Shown one piece after another: positions 41,944 to 50,828 of a DNA stretch of 64,000 nucleotides. The stretch covers positions 8,139 to 72,138 of the forward strand of contig JBLINY010000010.1 in assembly GCA_047638695.1 (NCBI GenBank), in the 5' to 3' direction. The position numbers and the translations under genes are program-made. The notes under the pieces are model-generated. The model did no database searches, was not told the origin of the DNA, and worked only from the letters and a program-made list of their open reading frames with translations. Positions within the stretch are counted from its first letter, which is position 1; each line of letters opens with the position of its first letter. Origin of the DNA: JAHECQ01 sp047638695 (GTDB lineage Bacteria; Actinomycetota; Acidimicrobiia; Acidimicrobiales; SZUA-35).

Positions 41944-42239
41944 GCTGGGCCGCGTTGCTCACGATCGCCGCTGGCGCCTACGCCTTCAAGGCCGTTGGCG
42001 TCTTCGTGTTCGGTCGGCTGACGGTCAGCCCCGCCTTCCTGGCCATTGGCGGCCTGCTTCCTCCTGCGCTGCTCGCAGCCCTCATCATGATCCAGACGGT
42101 CAGTTCCGAGAGCTCGCTGGTGCTCGACGCCCGGGCCGCAGGCGTCGCCGCTGGCGCCCTGGCCGCTTGGCGCAACGCTCCGTTCTGGTTGGTCGCGACC
42201 CTTGCGGCCGTCGTCACCGCCCTGATCCGCGCCACCTGA
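41940..42239 (+). CDS. azlD: AzlD-family branched-chain amino acid exporter, small subunit
   Basis: A 99-residue protein with four hydrophobic helices starting at GTG 41940 (SWAALLTIAAGAYAFKAVGVF) and the family stretch RLTVSPAFLAIGGLLPPALLAALI. It pairs with AzlC in an export complex of the LIV-E type. The last codons lie inside a 14-bp tandem repeat, whose second copy carries the stop and continues past it. Confidence 0.9.
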   Translation: MSWAALLTIAAGAYAFKAVGVFVFGRLTVSPAFLAIGGLLPPALLAALIMIQTVSSESSLVLDARAAGVAAGALAAWRNAPFWLVATLAAVVTALIRAT

Positions 42240-42256
42240 TCCGCGCCACCTGATCC
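42221..42256. repeat. 14-bp tandem repeat across the azlD stop
   Basis: CCTGATCCGCGCCA occurs at 42221-42234 and 42235-42248, followed by eight more bases of a third copy. It spans the final codons and stop of azlD. Confidence 0.85.
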
Positions 42257-42268
42257 AAGAGTGCGGTG

Positions 42269-43162
42269 TTAGGCGTCGAGATAGCGGGTGACGGCGATGC
42301 CTGAGCCAACGAAGCCGATGAGGGCGCCGGCTCCCAGGAGCGTCATAGCCACAGGAAAGAGCTGAGCCGAGTCAAGGGCAAAGCTGTCGAACAGCCGGAA
42401 ACTGGTCGAGTTCAGCAAGTTCCGAATCACGCGATTCAGGCCGAACACAGCAACTGTGCTGACCGCGGCACCGACGACCCCCTGGACCAGGCCTTCAAGC
42501 ATGAACGGGATGCGGATGAACCAGTTGGTGGCGCCGACCAGGCGCATCACCTCAATTTCACGGCGGCGGGCAAACAGCGCGGTGCGGATCGAGTTGTACA
42601 TCAACATGGCCGAAGCCGCCGCCGATGCGAGGGCAGCGCCGAGCATGATGTTGGAGGCCACCCTGGTGAAGTCGTTGAGCCGCTTGATGTACTCGCCGGC
42701 GTAGTCGACATTGCGTACCCCCGGGAGGCCCTCGAACTCCGATCCAAGCGACTGAACGACTGCCAGATCGGGGATCTCAGGGACAACGCGGAACGAGGTC
42801 GGCAGTTGCTCCGGCGTCACCGCTTCGAGAACTTCCGGCGAATCCTGCCAGAACTCCTCAAACTCTGCGTACGTCTCTTCAATATTGACGAAGCGCCAGT
42901 CGCGAACCTGCGGCGAGTCGGCCAGGGCTCGCTCAACTGACTCTCGTTGCTCGCCAGTCGCGTCCGGTGCGAGCCAAACGATGAACTCGACATCATCCTT
43001 GAAGCGGGTGTTGAGGCCGTCGACCCCTCGTTGAATCACGAGGGCCGCGCCGAGGAGAGCCAGCGACACAGCGACGGTGAGCACCGTGGCAATCGTGAGC
43101 GAAGGATTGCGGACCAGGTTATTCCCGGTCTCCTTAGCGATGTAGTCAACGCGAAGAGCCAT
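42269..43162 (-). CDS. ftsX: Cell-division ABC transporter permease FtsX
   Basis: A 297-residue protein with a short cytoplasmic head, one helix (about 20-44), a large extracellular loop (about 45-165), and three more helices in the C-terminal half. Loop sequence FKDDVEFIVWLAPDATGEQ and later PEQLPTSFRVVPEIPDLAV are typical of actinobacterial FtsX. FtsX works with FtsE to activate peptidoglycan hydrolases at the septum. The C-terminal half contains RREIEVMRLVGATNWFIR, the signature of MacB/FtsX permeases. It follows ftsE by 26 bases. Confidence 0.95.
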   Translation of the reverse strand: MALRVDYIAKETGNNLVRNPSLTIATVLTVAVSLALLGAALVIQRGVDGLNTRFKDDVEFIVWLAPDATGEQRESVERALADSPQVRDWRFVNIEETYAEFEEFWQDSPEVLEAVTPEQLPTSFRVVPEIPDLAVVQSLGSEFEGLPGVRNVDYAGEYIKRLNDFTRVASNIMLGAALASAAASAMLMYNSIRTALFARRREIEVMRLVGATNWFIRIPFMLEGLVQGVVGAAVSTVAVFGLNRVIRNLLNSTSFRLFDSFALDSAQLFPVAMTLLGAGALIGFVGSGIAVTRYLDA

Positions 43163-43188
43163 GAGACTGTCCTAAGGGAGAGGGGTAG

Positions 43189-43866
43189 CTACTCGTACAC
43201 GCCGCGGGCCTGATCACGGACGATCGAAGCCTGCGACAGTTCGATCACGCGACGACGCATGGTGTCGACAATGCCGCGATCATGGGTGGCCATCACCACC
43301 GTGGTGCCTGTCTTGTTGATGCGGTCAAGCAAGCGCATGATGCCAATAGCGGTTTGCGGGTCGAGGTTGCCGGTCGGCTCATCGGCCAGCAAAATCAGCG
43401 GCCGGTTGACGAAGGCACGGGCAATAGAGACACGCTGTTGTTCGCCGCCCGAGAGCTGTTCTGGATACTTGTCGACCTTGTCGCCCAACCCGACCAGATC
43501 ACAGATGGCGGGAACCTGATTCTTGATGACGTGTCGAGGCCGGCCGATCACTTCGAGGGCGAAACTCACGTTCTCAGCTACGGTGCGATTGGGCAGCAGC
43601 TTGAAGTCTTGGAAGACACAACCGATGTTCCGGCGCAGCATCGGCACCTTCCAGCTGGACAGCTGGCCGATGTCTTTGCCGGCAACGAAGATGCGGCCTT
43701 CGTCGGGATCCTCTTGCTTATTCAGTAGCCGCAAGAAGGTGCTCTTGCCCGAGCCTGAAGGACCGACGAGAAACACGAACTCGCCCTTCTCGATGTCGGC
43801 CGATGCGTCGCGAAGAGCGACCGTGCTGCCCGGGTACTCCTTGGTGACGTTCTCGAGCTTGATCAT
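43189..43866 (-). CDS. ftsE: Cell-division ABC transporter ATPase FtsE
   Basis: A 225-residue ABC ATPase. Walker A GPSGSGKST (about 35-43), ABC signature LSGGEQQR, Walker B ILLADEPTGNLD and the H-loop TTVVMATHDR are all present. It powers signalling through FtsX at the division site. It overlaps prfB by four bases upstream and precedes ftsX, the arrangement found in most actinobacteria. Confidence 0.97.
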   Translation of the reverse strand: MIKLENVTKEYPGSTVALRDASADIEKGEFVFLVGPSGSGKSTFLRLLNKQEDPDEGRIFVAGKDIGQLSSWKVPMLRRNIGCVFQDFKLLPNRTVAENVSFALEVIGRPRHVIKNQVPAICDLVGLGDKVDKYPEQLSGGEQQRVSIARAFVNRPLILLADEPTGNLDPQTAIGIMRLLDRINKTGTTVVMATHDRGIVDTMRRRVIELSQASIVRDQARGVYE

Positions 43867-44999
43867 GCGGTAGCTCCAGTCGACTGCTCAACTTCGGTTG
43901 CTGATGCTCGCCGCCAGCGAAGCCAGGCCTCCATGAATGCCCCGACATCGCCGCCGAGCACCCCATCGGGGTTACCCGAAGTCAGACCAGACCGCTCGTC
44001 CTTGACCTGCTGATAGGGCTGCAGCACATAGCTGCGGATTTGGCTCCCCCACTCGGTCTTCATTGAATCGCCAGCGGCCGCTGCCAACTCTTCCTCGCGC
44101 TTCTGTCGCTCGAGCTCGACGAGCCGGACCGAGAGCATCTGCATGCATCGATCCTTGTTCTGGTGCTGGCTCCGCTCGTTCTGGCACGACACGACAATCC
44201 CCGACGGCAGGTGTGTGATACGCACGGCCGAGTCGGTGGTGTTCACATGCTGGCCACCGGCACCCGACGACCGGAAGACGTCGACCCGAAGCTCCTTGTC
44301 ATCGATGACCACCTGCTCGGTGGCATCGGGGATGTCGGGCCAGAGGCTAAAGCTGGCAAAGGCGGTATGGCGGCGGGCCTGCTGATCAAACGGCGATATT
44401 CGCACCAACCGGTGCACGCCTCGTTCGGCCTGCAGCAACCCATAGGCGTGGCGACCCGAAATTGTGAAGCCAACCGTACTGATGCCAGCTTCCTGGCCTT
44501 CTTGCCATTCGGTTACCTCGAGGTCGAAGCCTCGTTTGTCGGCCCACCGCTTGTACATCTCGAACATCATCTGGGCCCAGTCCTGGGCGTCGGTTCCACC
44601 GGCCCCAGAGTGGATCTCGCAGACTGCATCACCTTCGTCGTACTCACCCGTGAAGAGGGCCCGAAGCTCGAGGGCGTGAAACTCTTCGGTGAGAACCTTG
44701 ATCATTCCCGCGGCTTCGGTGATCGAATCGTCGTCGCCTTCTTCCTTGCCCAACTCCCACAAGGTCTTGGCATCATCGACCTCGCCAGCCAGGCGGTCGT
44801 AAAGATCAGTGTCCTCCTTTACCGATGTGAACTCGGTTTGCACCTTGCGAGCCCGCTCGGCATCGTCCCACAAGTCGGGTCGGCCCATCTCGGTCTCGAG
44901 CTGGGGCAGCCGAGAACGGAGCTGACCGATTCGGAGGTAGTCCTCCGCCTCAGCTAGTTCAGTGAGCAATCGCGCGATGTGGTCGGAGAGATCAGCCAT
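43863..44999 (-). CDS. prfB: Peptide chain release factor 2
   Basis: A 378-residue RF2. It recognises UGA and UAA through the Ser-Pro-Phe tripeptide (202-204) and triggers peptide release through GGQ (248-250, in SSGAGGQHVN). The frame is unbroken from ATG 44999, so there is no programmed frameshift of the E. coli kind. Its dependence on UAA/UGA and not UAG is notable because a broken gene in this window carries an amber codon. It starts 12 bases after the secA stop and overlaps ftsE by four bases. Confidence 0.96.
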   Translation of the reverse strand: MADLSDHIARLLTELAEAEDYLRIGQLRSRLPQLETEMGRPDLWDDAERARKVQTEFTSVKEDTDLYDRLAGEVDDAKTLWELGKEEGDDDSITEAAGMIKVLTEEFHALELRALFTGEYDEGDAVCEIHSGAGGTDAQDWAQMMFEMYKRWADKRGFDLEVTEWQEGQEAGISTVGFTISGRHAYGLLQAERGVHRLVRISPFDQQARRHTAFASFSLWPDIPDATEQVVIDDKELRVDVFRSSGAGGQHVNTTDSAVRITHLPSGIVVSCQNERSQHQNKDRCMQMLSVRLVELERQKREEELAAAAGDSMKTEWGSQIRSYVLQPYQQVKDERSGLTSGNPDGVLGGDVGAFMEAWLRWRRASATEVEQSTGATA

Positions 45000-45011
45000 A
45001 CGTGTGAACGG

Positions 45012-47840
45012 TCAGCGACCGTGGCACTGCTTGTACTTCTTGCCGCTTTGGCATGGACATGGAGCGTTCCGGGGTGTCTTGTCCCACTCGTCCTTCACAA
45101 CAGTCTTTTGTCGAGGCGCATCCTCGACCGGCCCGTCACCAGCACTTGTGAGGCTGCGAGCATCGGCCTTGGCCGCCGAAATATCGGTGGTACGAGTGGT
45201 CGCACCAATGGTTGGCGCCTTGCGCGGGGCATCGAGCTTCGGACGCCCGTCGGCGGGGCTCTGGTGCAGCTGCGGTGAGGAGGCGCCGACGCCATTGGCT
45301 GTAGGGGCGGCACCGGTCGCCTGAGCTTCGTCGTTCGTCGTGACGTCGCTGGGGGTCGTTTCGTCCGGCTTCTGGACCACCTGCACGTGCATGACGTACC
45401 GCACGAAGTCGAGCGACAAACCTGTCATCATCTGGGAGAAGAGGTCGAAGCCCTCGCGCTGCCACTCGGTGAGCGGATCGCGTTGACCCATTGCCCGAAG
45501 GTTGATGCCCTCACGCAGATGATCCATTTCGCCGAGGTGATCGCGCCAACGCTGATCGACCATTTGCAGCATGATCTGACGCTCGATTTGGCGCATCACC
45601 TCCGGGCCAAGTTCGGCCTCGCGCTCGTGATAGAGGCGGCTTCCCTCATCGGCGATTGCCCCGATGATCTCATTGGTGTTCTTTGCTTCGCTGAGTTGAT
45701 CGGCGCTCAGCTCGCTTGGCCAGAACGATCCGAGTTCGGTGTGGAGGGCTTCGATGTCCCACGAATCGTCGAGCTCTTCGGTGCAATGAGTTCGGACGAG
45801 AGTGTCGGCGACCGCCTGCAGTGCCTCGAGTGATTCGTCGCGGAGGTCGGCCTCGTCGAGTACCTGCAGACGCCTGGCGTAGATCACCTTGCGTTGCTCG
45901 TTGAAGACTTCGTCGTACTTCAACACGTTCTTGCGAATCTCGGCATTGCGCTGCTCGACGCTCTGCTGAGCCCGTTCGACCGACTTTGTGACCATGTTCG
46001 ATTCGATGGGGACGTCTTCGGGCAATGCCGCGTCCATCACCTTCTTCATCGGGCCAGTGGCGAAGATGCGCATGAGGTCGTCTTCGAGCGACAGGTAGAA
46101 ACGGCTCTCGCCCGGGTCCCCCTGCCGACCGGCACGGCCTCGCAACTGATTGTCGATGCGACGACTCTCATGACGCTCGGTCGCAAGTACGTACAGGCCT
46201 CCGGCTTGACGTACCTTCTCGCCTTCCTCGGTGCAGAAGGCTTCCCAGTAATCGAGGCGCTCCTGATAGTAGGCAACACCCTCGTCGGTGTCGGGGTCGA
46301 GCCCCTCGGCCCGCGTGTCGCGCTCGGCCAGCTTCTCGGCATTCCCGCCGAGGACGATGTCAACGCCTCGGCCAGCCATGTTGGTCGCAACAGTGACTGC
46401 ACCCGGCTGGCCAGCTTGAGCCACGATGTCTGCCTCGCGGGTGTGCTGCTTGGCGTTCAGCACCTCATGAGCCACACCCCGATCGCTCATGAACTTGCTG
46501 AGCACCTCAGACTTCTCCACAGACGCAGTGCCAACGAGCACTGGTTGACCTGCCCCTACTCGCTGTTCGATGTCGTCGATGACGGCGCCGAACTTGCCCT
46601 CTTCACTCTTGAAGATGAGATCGGCCTGGTCTTTGCGAGCCAAAGGCCGGTTCGTTGGCACCTGCACAACAACGAGGTCGTAGGTGGATTCGAGCTCGGC
46701 GGCATCGCTGAGCGCTGTACCGGTCATCCCAGCCAGCTTGTCGTACATCCGGAAGTAGTTCTGCAGCGTGACGGTGGCCAGCGTCTGCTGCTCTTCCTTG
46801 ATCTGCACCCCTTCTTTGGCTTCAACCGCCTGGTGTAAGCCATCAGACCACCGACGCCCGTCGAGCACGCGTCCAGTGAACTCATCGACGATCTTCACCT
46901 CGCCATCGGTGACCAGATAGTCCTTGTCTCGCTGGAACAACTCTTTGGCCCGGAGAGCCACGCCCAATTGGTGAACAAGGTCTTGCTGCACGCCGTCGTA
47001 GAGGTTCTCGATCTCCAGGAGCTCTTCTACCGCCGTGATGCCCTCGTCGGTAATGGCGACCTGACGCTTTTCTTCGTCCACGTCGTAGTGGTCGTCGCGA
47101 TCGAGCTTCTTCACCACATCGGAGAAGCGATAGTACAGATCGGCGGCGCCGCGAACCTTGCCGCTGATGATCAGCGGGGTCCGGGCCTCGTCGATCAGAA
47201 TCGAGTCAATCTCGTCCACGATGGCGAAGCTGTGGCCTCGCTGCACCATGTCAGCCTTCGTCCGCGCCATGTTGTCGCGCAGATAGTCAAAGCCAACTTC
47301 GTTGTTCGTGGCGTAGGTGATGTCGCGTGCGTACTGTTCGCGTTTGAAGCCAGGGTCGCTGCTGCCGCCCGGAACCACCAGGCCAACGGTGAGGCCAAGC
47401 CAGTTGTGTACCTGGCCCATCCATTCAGAGTCGCGTGAGGCGAGATAGTCGTTGACGGTGACCACGTGGACGCCGTTACCAACCAGCCCGTTCAGATAGA
47501 CGGGCAGTGTCGAAACAAGGGTCTTGCCCTCGCCGGTCTTCATCTCGGCAACCCAGCCCCAGTGCAGTGCTGCACCGCCCATCAACTGAACGTCGTAGTG
47601 CCGCTGGCCAATCACCCGATGCGCGGCTTCGCGAACCGTGGCGAACGCGTCCACCATCAGGTGGTCGGCGCTCTCCCCATTGTCGAGGCGAGTGCGAAAT
47701 TCGTTGGTCTTGGCTTTGAGCGCGTCGTCACTGAGGGCCACGTATTCGGGGCCCAATGCGTTCACGGGATCGACGACGTTGGTGATGGCTTTCAGCCGCT
47801 TGCCGTCGCCCGCCTTGAGGATCTTGTCGAGAAGTTTCAT
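45012..47840 (-). CDS. secA: Preprotein translocase motor ATPase SecA
   Basis: A 942-residue SecA. Walker A lies at about 101-108 (MKTGEGKT), the DEAD-like box in FAIVDEIDSILIDEARTPLI, motif VI in QLRGRAGRQGDPGESRF, and the C-terminus ends in a zinc SEC-C motif (CPCQSGKKYKQCHG). It drives proteins through SecYEG. Between about residues 840 and 900 there is a low-complexity Thr/Ala/Pro linker before the zinc end. This is the housekeeping SecA1 type by length and zinc tail. hpf lies 73 bases upstream and prfB 12 bases downstream. Confidence 0.97.
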   Translation of the reverse strand: MKLLDKILKAGDGKRLKAITNVVDPVNALGPEYVALSDDALKAKTNEFRTRLDNGESADHLMVDAFATVREAAHRVIGQRHYDVQLMGGAALHWGWVAEMKTGEGKTLVSTLPVYLNGLVGNGVHVVTVNDYLASRDSEWMGQVHNWLGLTVGLVVPGGSSDPGFKREQYARDITYATNNEVGFDYLRDNMARTKADMVQRGHSFAIVDEIDSILIDEARTPLIISGKVRGAADLYYRFSDVVKKLDRDDHYDVDEEKRQVAITDEGITAVEELLEIENLYDGVQQDLVHQLGVALRAKELFQRDKDYLVTDGEVKIVDEFTGRVLDGRRWSDGLHQAVEAKEGVQIKEEQQTLATVTLQNYFRMYDKLAGMTGTALSDAAELESTYDLVVVQVPTNRPLARKDQADLIFKSEEGKFGAVIDDIEQRVGAGQPVLVGTASVEKSEVLSKFMSDRGVAHEVLNAKQHTREADIVAQAGQPGAVTVATNMAGRGVDIVLGGNAEKLAERDTRAEGLDPDTDEGVAYYQERLDYWEAFCTEEGEKVRQAGGLYVLATERHESRRIDNQLRGRAGRQGDPGESRFYLSLEDDLMRIFATGPMKKVMDAALPEDVPIESNMVTKSVERAQQSVEQRNAEIRKNVLKYDEVFNEQRKVIYARRLQVLDEADLRDESLEALQAVADTLVRTHCTEELDDSWDIEALHTELGSFWPSELSADQLSEAKNTNEIIGAIADEGSRLYHEREAELGPEVMRQIERQIMLQMVDQRWRDHLGEMDHLREGINLRAMGQRDPLTEWQREGFDLFSQMMTGLSLDFVRYVMHVQVVQKPDETTPSDVTTNDEAQATGAAPTANGVGASSPQLHQSPADGRPKLDAPRKAPTIGATTRTTDISAAKADARSLTSAGDGPVEDAPRQKTVVKDEWDKTPRNAPCPCQSGKKYKQCHGR

Positions 47841-47913
47841 CCGGCCGGTAAGCCTACTGCCGCCCGGGCGGGTGGCTGTGGCAGGTGGCTTCGGTCACGT
47901 CTGGATGCGTTGT

Positions 47914-48480
47914 TCAGCCCTCGATATCAATGAGACCAATGTCGCCATCATCGCGGCGATAAACCACTGCCGGCTTTGACGTCTCGGCGTTGATGAATAC
48001 GTAGAAGTCGTGATTCAGTAGGTCCATCTCGAGGGCCGCGTTACCGGACTCCATCGCCGCAACCTCGAAGCGTTTGCTCTTGACGATCTTGTAGACCGGC
48101 TCGGGGTCGTCCTGCCCGGCTCCGAGAAGCGAGTCGGGTACCAACTCGTCTTCTATCTCCGGCTTGTCTCGGCCCTGCTTCCGGTTCTGGACCTTGGTCT
48201 TCAACTTCCGGAGCTGTCGTTCGAGCTTGTCCTCGGCCAGATCAACGGCTGTGAACCCGTCGGGAGCGCTGACCTTGCAGCGGATGTGATGGCCATGGCC
48301 TTCGATCGTGACCTCGCAGAACTCTTTGTTGTCGATGCGAGGATTCTTCTCTTCCCAGAAATGAACCTCGGCTCGATCCATACCGCCGAGGTACCGGTCG
48401 CACTTGCCGATCTTGTCGACGGCGTAGTTTCGAAGCTTCTCCGAAACCGTTGTGTGTCGACCGCTGACCGTTACGTCCAC
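47914..48480 (-). CDS. hpf: Ribosome hibernation-promoting factor, long form
   Basis: A 188-residue long-form HPF. The N-terminal S30AE domain (about 1-100) begins MDVTVSGRHTTVSEKLRNYAV. A variable linker (about 100-130) leads to the C-terminal dimerisation domain with KRFEVAAMESGNAALEMDLL, HDFYVFINAET and VVYRRDDGDIGLID. The long form alone joins 70S ribosomes into 100S dimers in slow growth. GTG 48480 is preceded by GGAGAC. Its position just before secA is conserved in actinobacteria. Confidence 0.95.
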   Translation of the reverse strand: MDVTVSGRHTTVSEKLRNYAVDKIGKCDRYLGGMDRAEVHFWEEKNPRIDNKEFCEVTIEGHGHHIRCKVSAPDGFTAVDLAEDKLERQLRKLKTKVQNRKQGRDKPEIEDELVPDSLLGAGQDDPEPVYKIVKSKRFEVAAMESGNAALEMDLLNHDFYVFINAETSKPAVVYRRDDGDIGLIDIEG

Positions 48481-48558
48481 GAAAGTCTCCGTTCGTTGGC
48501 TTTTAGGTCTTCCTCACCATAGATCGGAATCGATGGGCCGTGGGGCCTGTCTTCATAC

Positions 48559-49140
48559 CTACGCAGCGCGTTGGTGCTCGCCAGCACTCGACCGAGGGTC
48601 AACTGCGGCCACCGTCATGACGGTGACGGCCGTGAATCCCGCTGAACGCAAGGCCACCACGCCGGCCCGCAGCGATGCTCCCGTGGTCCGCACATCATCG
48701 ACCAACAGAACCCGACCCGGAGGCGGCCGACCGGTGACCGTCAGCGACGGGCCAACCAAACGTTGATCACGACTCTGCCCGGTCTGCGATCGTCGATCGG
48801 CTCGGCGAAGAAGGCGTCGGTGCGGCACGCCCAGGCGCCGGGCGACCGATCGGGCCAACAAGCGACCTTGGTCGTACCCGCGTTCTTGTCGGTGGGTTCG
48901 ACTGGCGGGAACCCAGGTGACCAGGTCGACTGGCTCAACCACTTCAGCCGCTAGGGCTCGACCGAGGGGCCGCCACAGGTCACGCCGACCGCTGTTCTTT
49001 GCTGCCAGCACGATCGAGCGTCCGAGATCGTCGTACTGGAACAGCGACCGACCAGCTGCCGGCCGGAGTTGCTGCCAGCAGCTCTCACACACAAAGCGGG
49101 AATCGCGCCCGCATCCAGGACACCGCCGCTCCAAGAACAC
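48559..49140 (-). CDS. ComF-family phosphoribosyltransferase-like protein
   Basis: A 193-residue protein with an N-terminal Cys4 zinc ribbon (CPGCGR; CESC) and a C-terminal PRTase domain with the PRPP loop VLLVDDVRTTGASL. The segment between (WVPASRTHRQERGYDQGRLLARSVARRLG) is the usual ComF region. In competent bacteria ComF helps DNA uptake; in actinobacteria its role is unclear. It precedes hpf and secA in a widely conserved order. A TAGCCT hexamer lies eight bases before GTG 49140. Confidence 0.88.
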   Translation of the reverse strand: MFLERRCPGCGRDSRFVCESCWQQLRPAAGRSLFQYDDLGRSIVLAAKNSGRRDLWRPLGRALAAEVVEPVDLVTWVPASRTHRQERGYDQGRLLARSVARRLGVPHRRLLRRADRRSQTGQSRDQRLVGPSLTVTGRPPPGRVLLVDDVRTTGASLRAGVVALRSAGFTAVTVMTVAAVDPRSSAGEHQRAA

Positions 49141-49154
49141 TGATTGTGAGGCTA
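49141..49154 (-). promoter_or_regulatory. Candidate leaderless promoter of comF
   Basis: TAGCCT, eight bases, then GTG. Confidence 0.35.
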
Positions 49155-49166
49155 TGGGATCACTAC

Positions 49167-49544
49167 TCAGATGACGTGGGCCACCTGGAAGACGTTGCCG
49201 AGCGGATCCTGCACCATCCCGCGACGATCGCCATAGGGCGTGTCGAACGGATGCTCAATCACGGTCGCGCCAGCAGAAACAGCCCGTTGACAAACCTTGT
49301 CAGCATCATCGACGTAGATGTAGAGGAACGCCGGAAACATCTCACGCTCATCGGTTTCGGAAATCATGATGAGCGAGTCGCCGATACGCATCTCGACCGG
49401 TTGGCCGGCCACGACGGTTCCGACCGCATCGAAAACCCGACGGAGAAACTCGGCCTGCCAGGCAACATCGACGACGACGAGACGAGGTGTGACCGAATGA
49501 AACCCCGTGCGCGGCACTCGACGGGTCTGAGAAGCGTGTGCCAT
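49167..49544 (-). CDS. PhnB/VOC-like protein
   Basis: A 125-residue single-module VOC protein from ATG 49544; the open frame upstream to 49715 overlaps the P450 region and is rejected. Family hallmarks: SVTPRLVVVDV, AEFLRRVFDAVG, AFLYIYVDDADKVCQRAVSAGA, PFDTPYGDRRGMVQDPLGNVFQVA. The substrate is unknown; PhnB-like proteins include 3-demethylubiquinone-methyltransferase-like and glyoxalase-like members. It follows the intact P450 on the same strand after 65 bases. Confidence 0.85.
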   Translation of the reverse strand: MAHASQTRRVPRTGFHSVTPRLVVVDVAWQAEFLRRVFDAVGTVVAGQPVEMRIGDSLIMISETDEREMFPAFLYIYVDDADKVCQRAVSAGATVIEHPFDTPYGDRRGMVQDPLGNVFQVAHVI

Positions 49545-49609
49545 GGTCAAGATTCTTCCACGGTCGCGGCCTCCGGTGGCGGCATCGAGCCAGCAAGTTC
49601 TCGCCTGAC

Positions 49610-50797
49610 CTATGAAAGTACGACCGGCACCTCTCGAGGGCCGCGAACCTGTGCCCCGCCCCAGCGAACGTCGGCACCCGGCAGCAGTGAGAAGGCAGGG
49701 AACCGTTCGAGCCACGTTTCGATAGCGACCTGCATCTCCATGCGGGCCACATTCGACCCGATGCAGCGGTGAATGCCGATGCCGAAAGCGAAGTGGCGGT
49801 TCTGTTGCCGATCGATCAGAACTTCATCGGCCCGATCAAAGTGTTCGGGGTCGCGATTTCCGGCAGGGAAGTTGAGCAGGATCTTGTCGCCGGCTTGCAC
49901 GGGGCAGCCCCCGACCTCGGCATCCTCGACGACTACCCGGGCCATGGTCACCGGCGAATAGGCCCGAAGGAACTCCTCGACTGCGGTGGGGAGAAGGTCG
50001 GGCTCGGAAACGAGACGGTCGCGATCTTCGGGGTGCGTGGCCAAGTGCCAGAGGCTGGCCCCGATGCCGGACCAGGTCGTGTCGATGCCGGCCATCAACA
50101 ATAGGAAACAGGTGCCAAGGATGTGCTTCTCGGTAAGCGGTCCACCCTGCAACTCGGCATCAAGCAGATAGCTGATGAGATCGTCGGATCGTTCGGCCCG
50201 GCGGGCCTCGAGATGCTCGCCGAAGTAGGCCAAGATTTCTCTGATGGCGACGCGGCTCGCTTCAGGATCGTTGGCCCCCTCCTGGAAAATGGCGATGGCC
50301 CAATCGGTAAAGCGGTCCTCTTCACCTTCCGGGATGCCGAGCATGTGGGCGATTACACGAACCGGAATGTGCTGCGCGAAATCGCTCGCGGCATCAGCCG
50401 TTGGCGCATCACCGATGGCATCGAGCAGCTCGTAACAAATGGCTCTCGTCTTGTGACCCAGCTTCTCGACCGCCTTCGGGCTGAAGTACGGCAACAAGAT
50501 GCGTCGCGCTTCGGTGTGGAAGGGCGGATCCGAGGTAATGGGCGGCGCAACCAGCTGGTTGTAGCCCGCCGGCGTCGGCAACACGCCGGTGTCGCGCGAC
50601 GAGAAACGCTCGGTGTCGTAGGCGACTGCCGCGACGTCGTCGTAACGAGTTGGCAAAACGGCACCACCCCGTCGCTCAGTATGAGCAACGGGGCAGCTTT
50701 CGCGTAGTTCGTCCCAGATCTCGTAGGGGTTCGCTTCATAGTCGGGGTGACCAACATCGAAGTCTGTTGCCCAATCTCTGACTGGTTCCGGTGCCAT
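49610..50797 (-). CDS. Cytochrome P450, intact
   Basis: A 395-residue P450. Helix I AGIDTTW (about 236-242), ExxR in EEFLR (Glu275-Arg278), and the heme loop FAFGIGIHRCIG with the thiolate Cys345. Length and layout fit soluble actinobacterial class I P450s that take electrons from a ferredoxin. It is clearly a paralogue of the broken P450 at 39908-41002 (shared YSPVTMARVV, GIGIHRC and RGPREVPVV-type ends). No ferredoxin gene is adjacent; the one at 41005 is a candidate partner. ATG 50797 is supported by TAACTT six bases upstream. Confidence 0.95.
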   Translation of the reverse strand: MAPEPVRDWATDFDVGHPDYEANPYEIWDELRESCPVAHTERRGGAVLPTRYDDVAAVAYDTERFSSRDTGVLPTPAGYNQLVAPPITSDPPFHTEARRILLPYFSPKAVEKLGHKTRAICYELLDAIGDAPTADAASDFAQHIPVRVIAHMLGIPEGEEDRFTDWAIAIFQEGANDPEASRVAIREILAYFGEHLEARRAERSDDLISYLLDAELQGGPLTEKHILGTCFLLLMAGIDTTWSGIGASLWHLATHPEDRDRLVSEPDLLPTAVEEFLRAYSPVTMARVVVEDAEVGGCPVQAGDKILLNFPAGNRDPEHFDRADEVLIDRQQNRHFAFGIGIHRCIGSNVARMEMQVAIETWLERFPAFSLLPGADVRWGGAQVRGPREVPVVLS

Positions 50798-50809
50798 GAC
50801 AGAAAGTTA
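50798..50809 (-). promoter_or_regulatory. Candidate leaderless promoter of the P450 gene
   Basis: TAACTT, six bases, then ATG. Confidence 0.5.
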
Positions 50810-50828
50810 GGCCACGGTCACGGGTCTG

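Noticed and set aside
43863..44999. Programmed +1 frameshift in prfB
   Set aside because: The frame is complete from ATG to stop, with no internal CTTTGA site near codon 25.
49545..49715. N-terminal extension of the PhnB-like gene
   Set aside because: It lies over the 3' end of the P450 gene and has no VOC sequence; ATG 49544 gives the family length.
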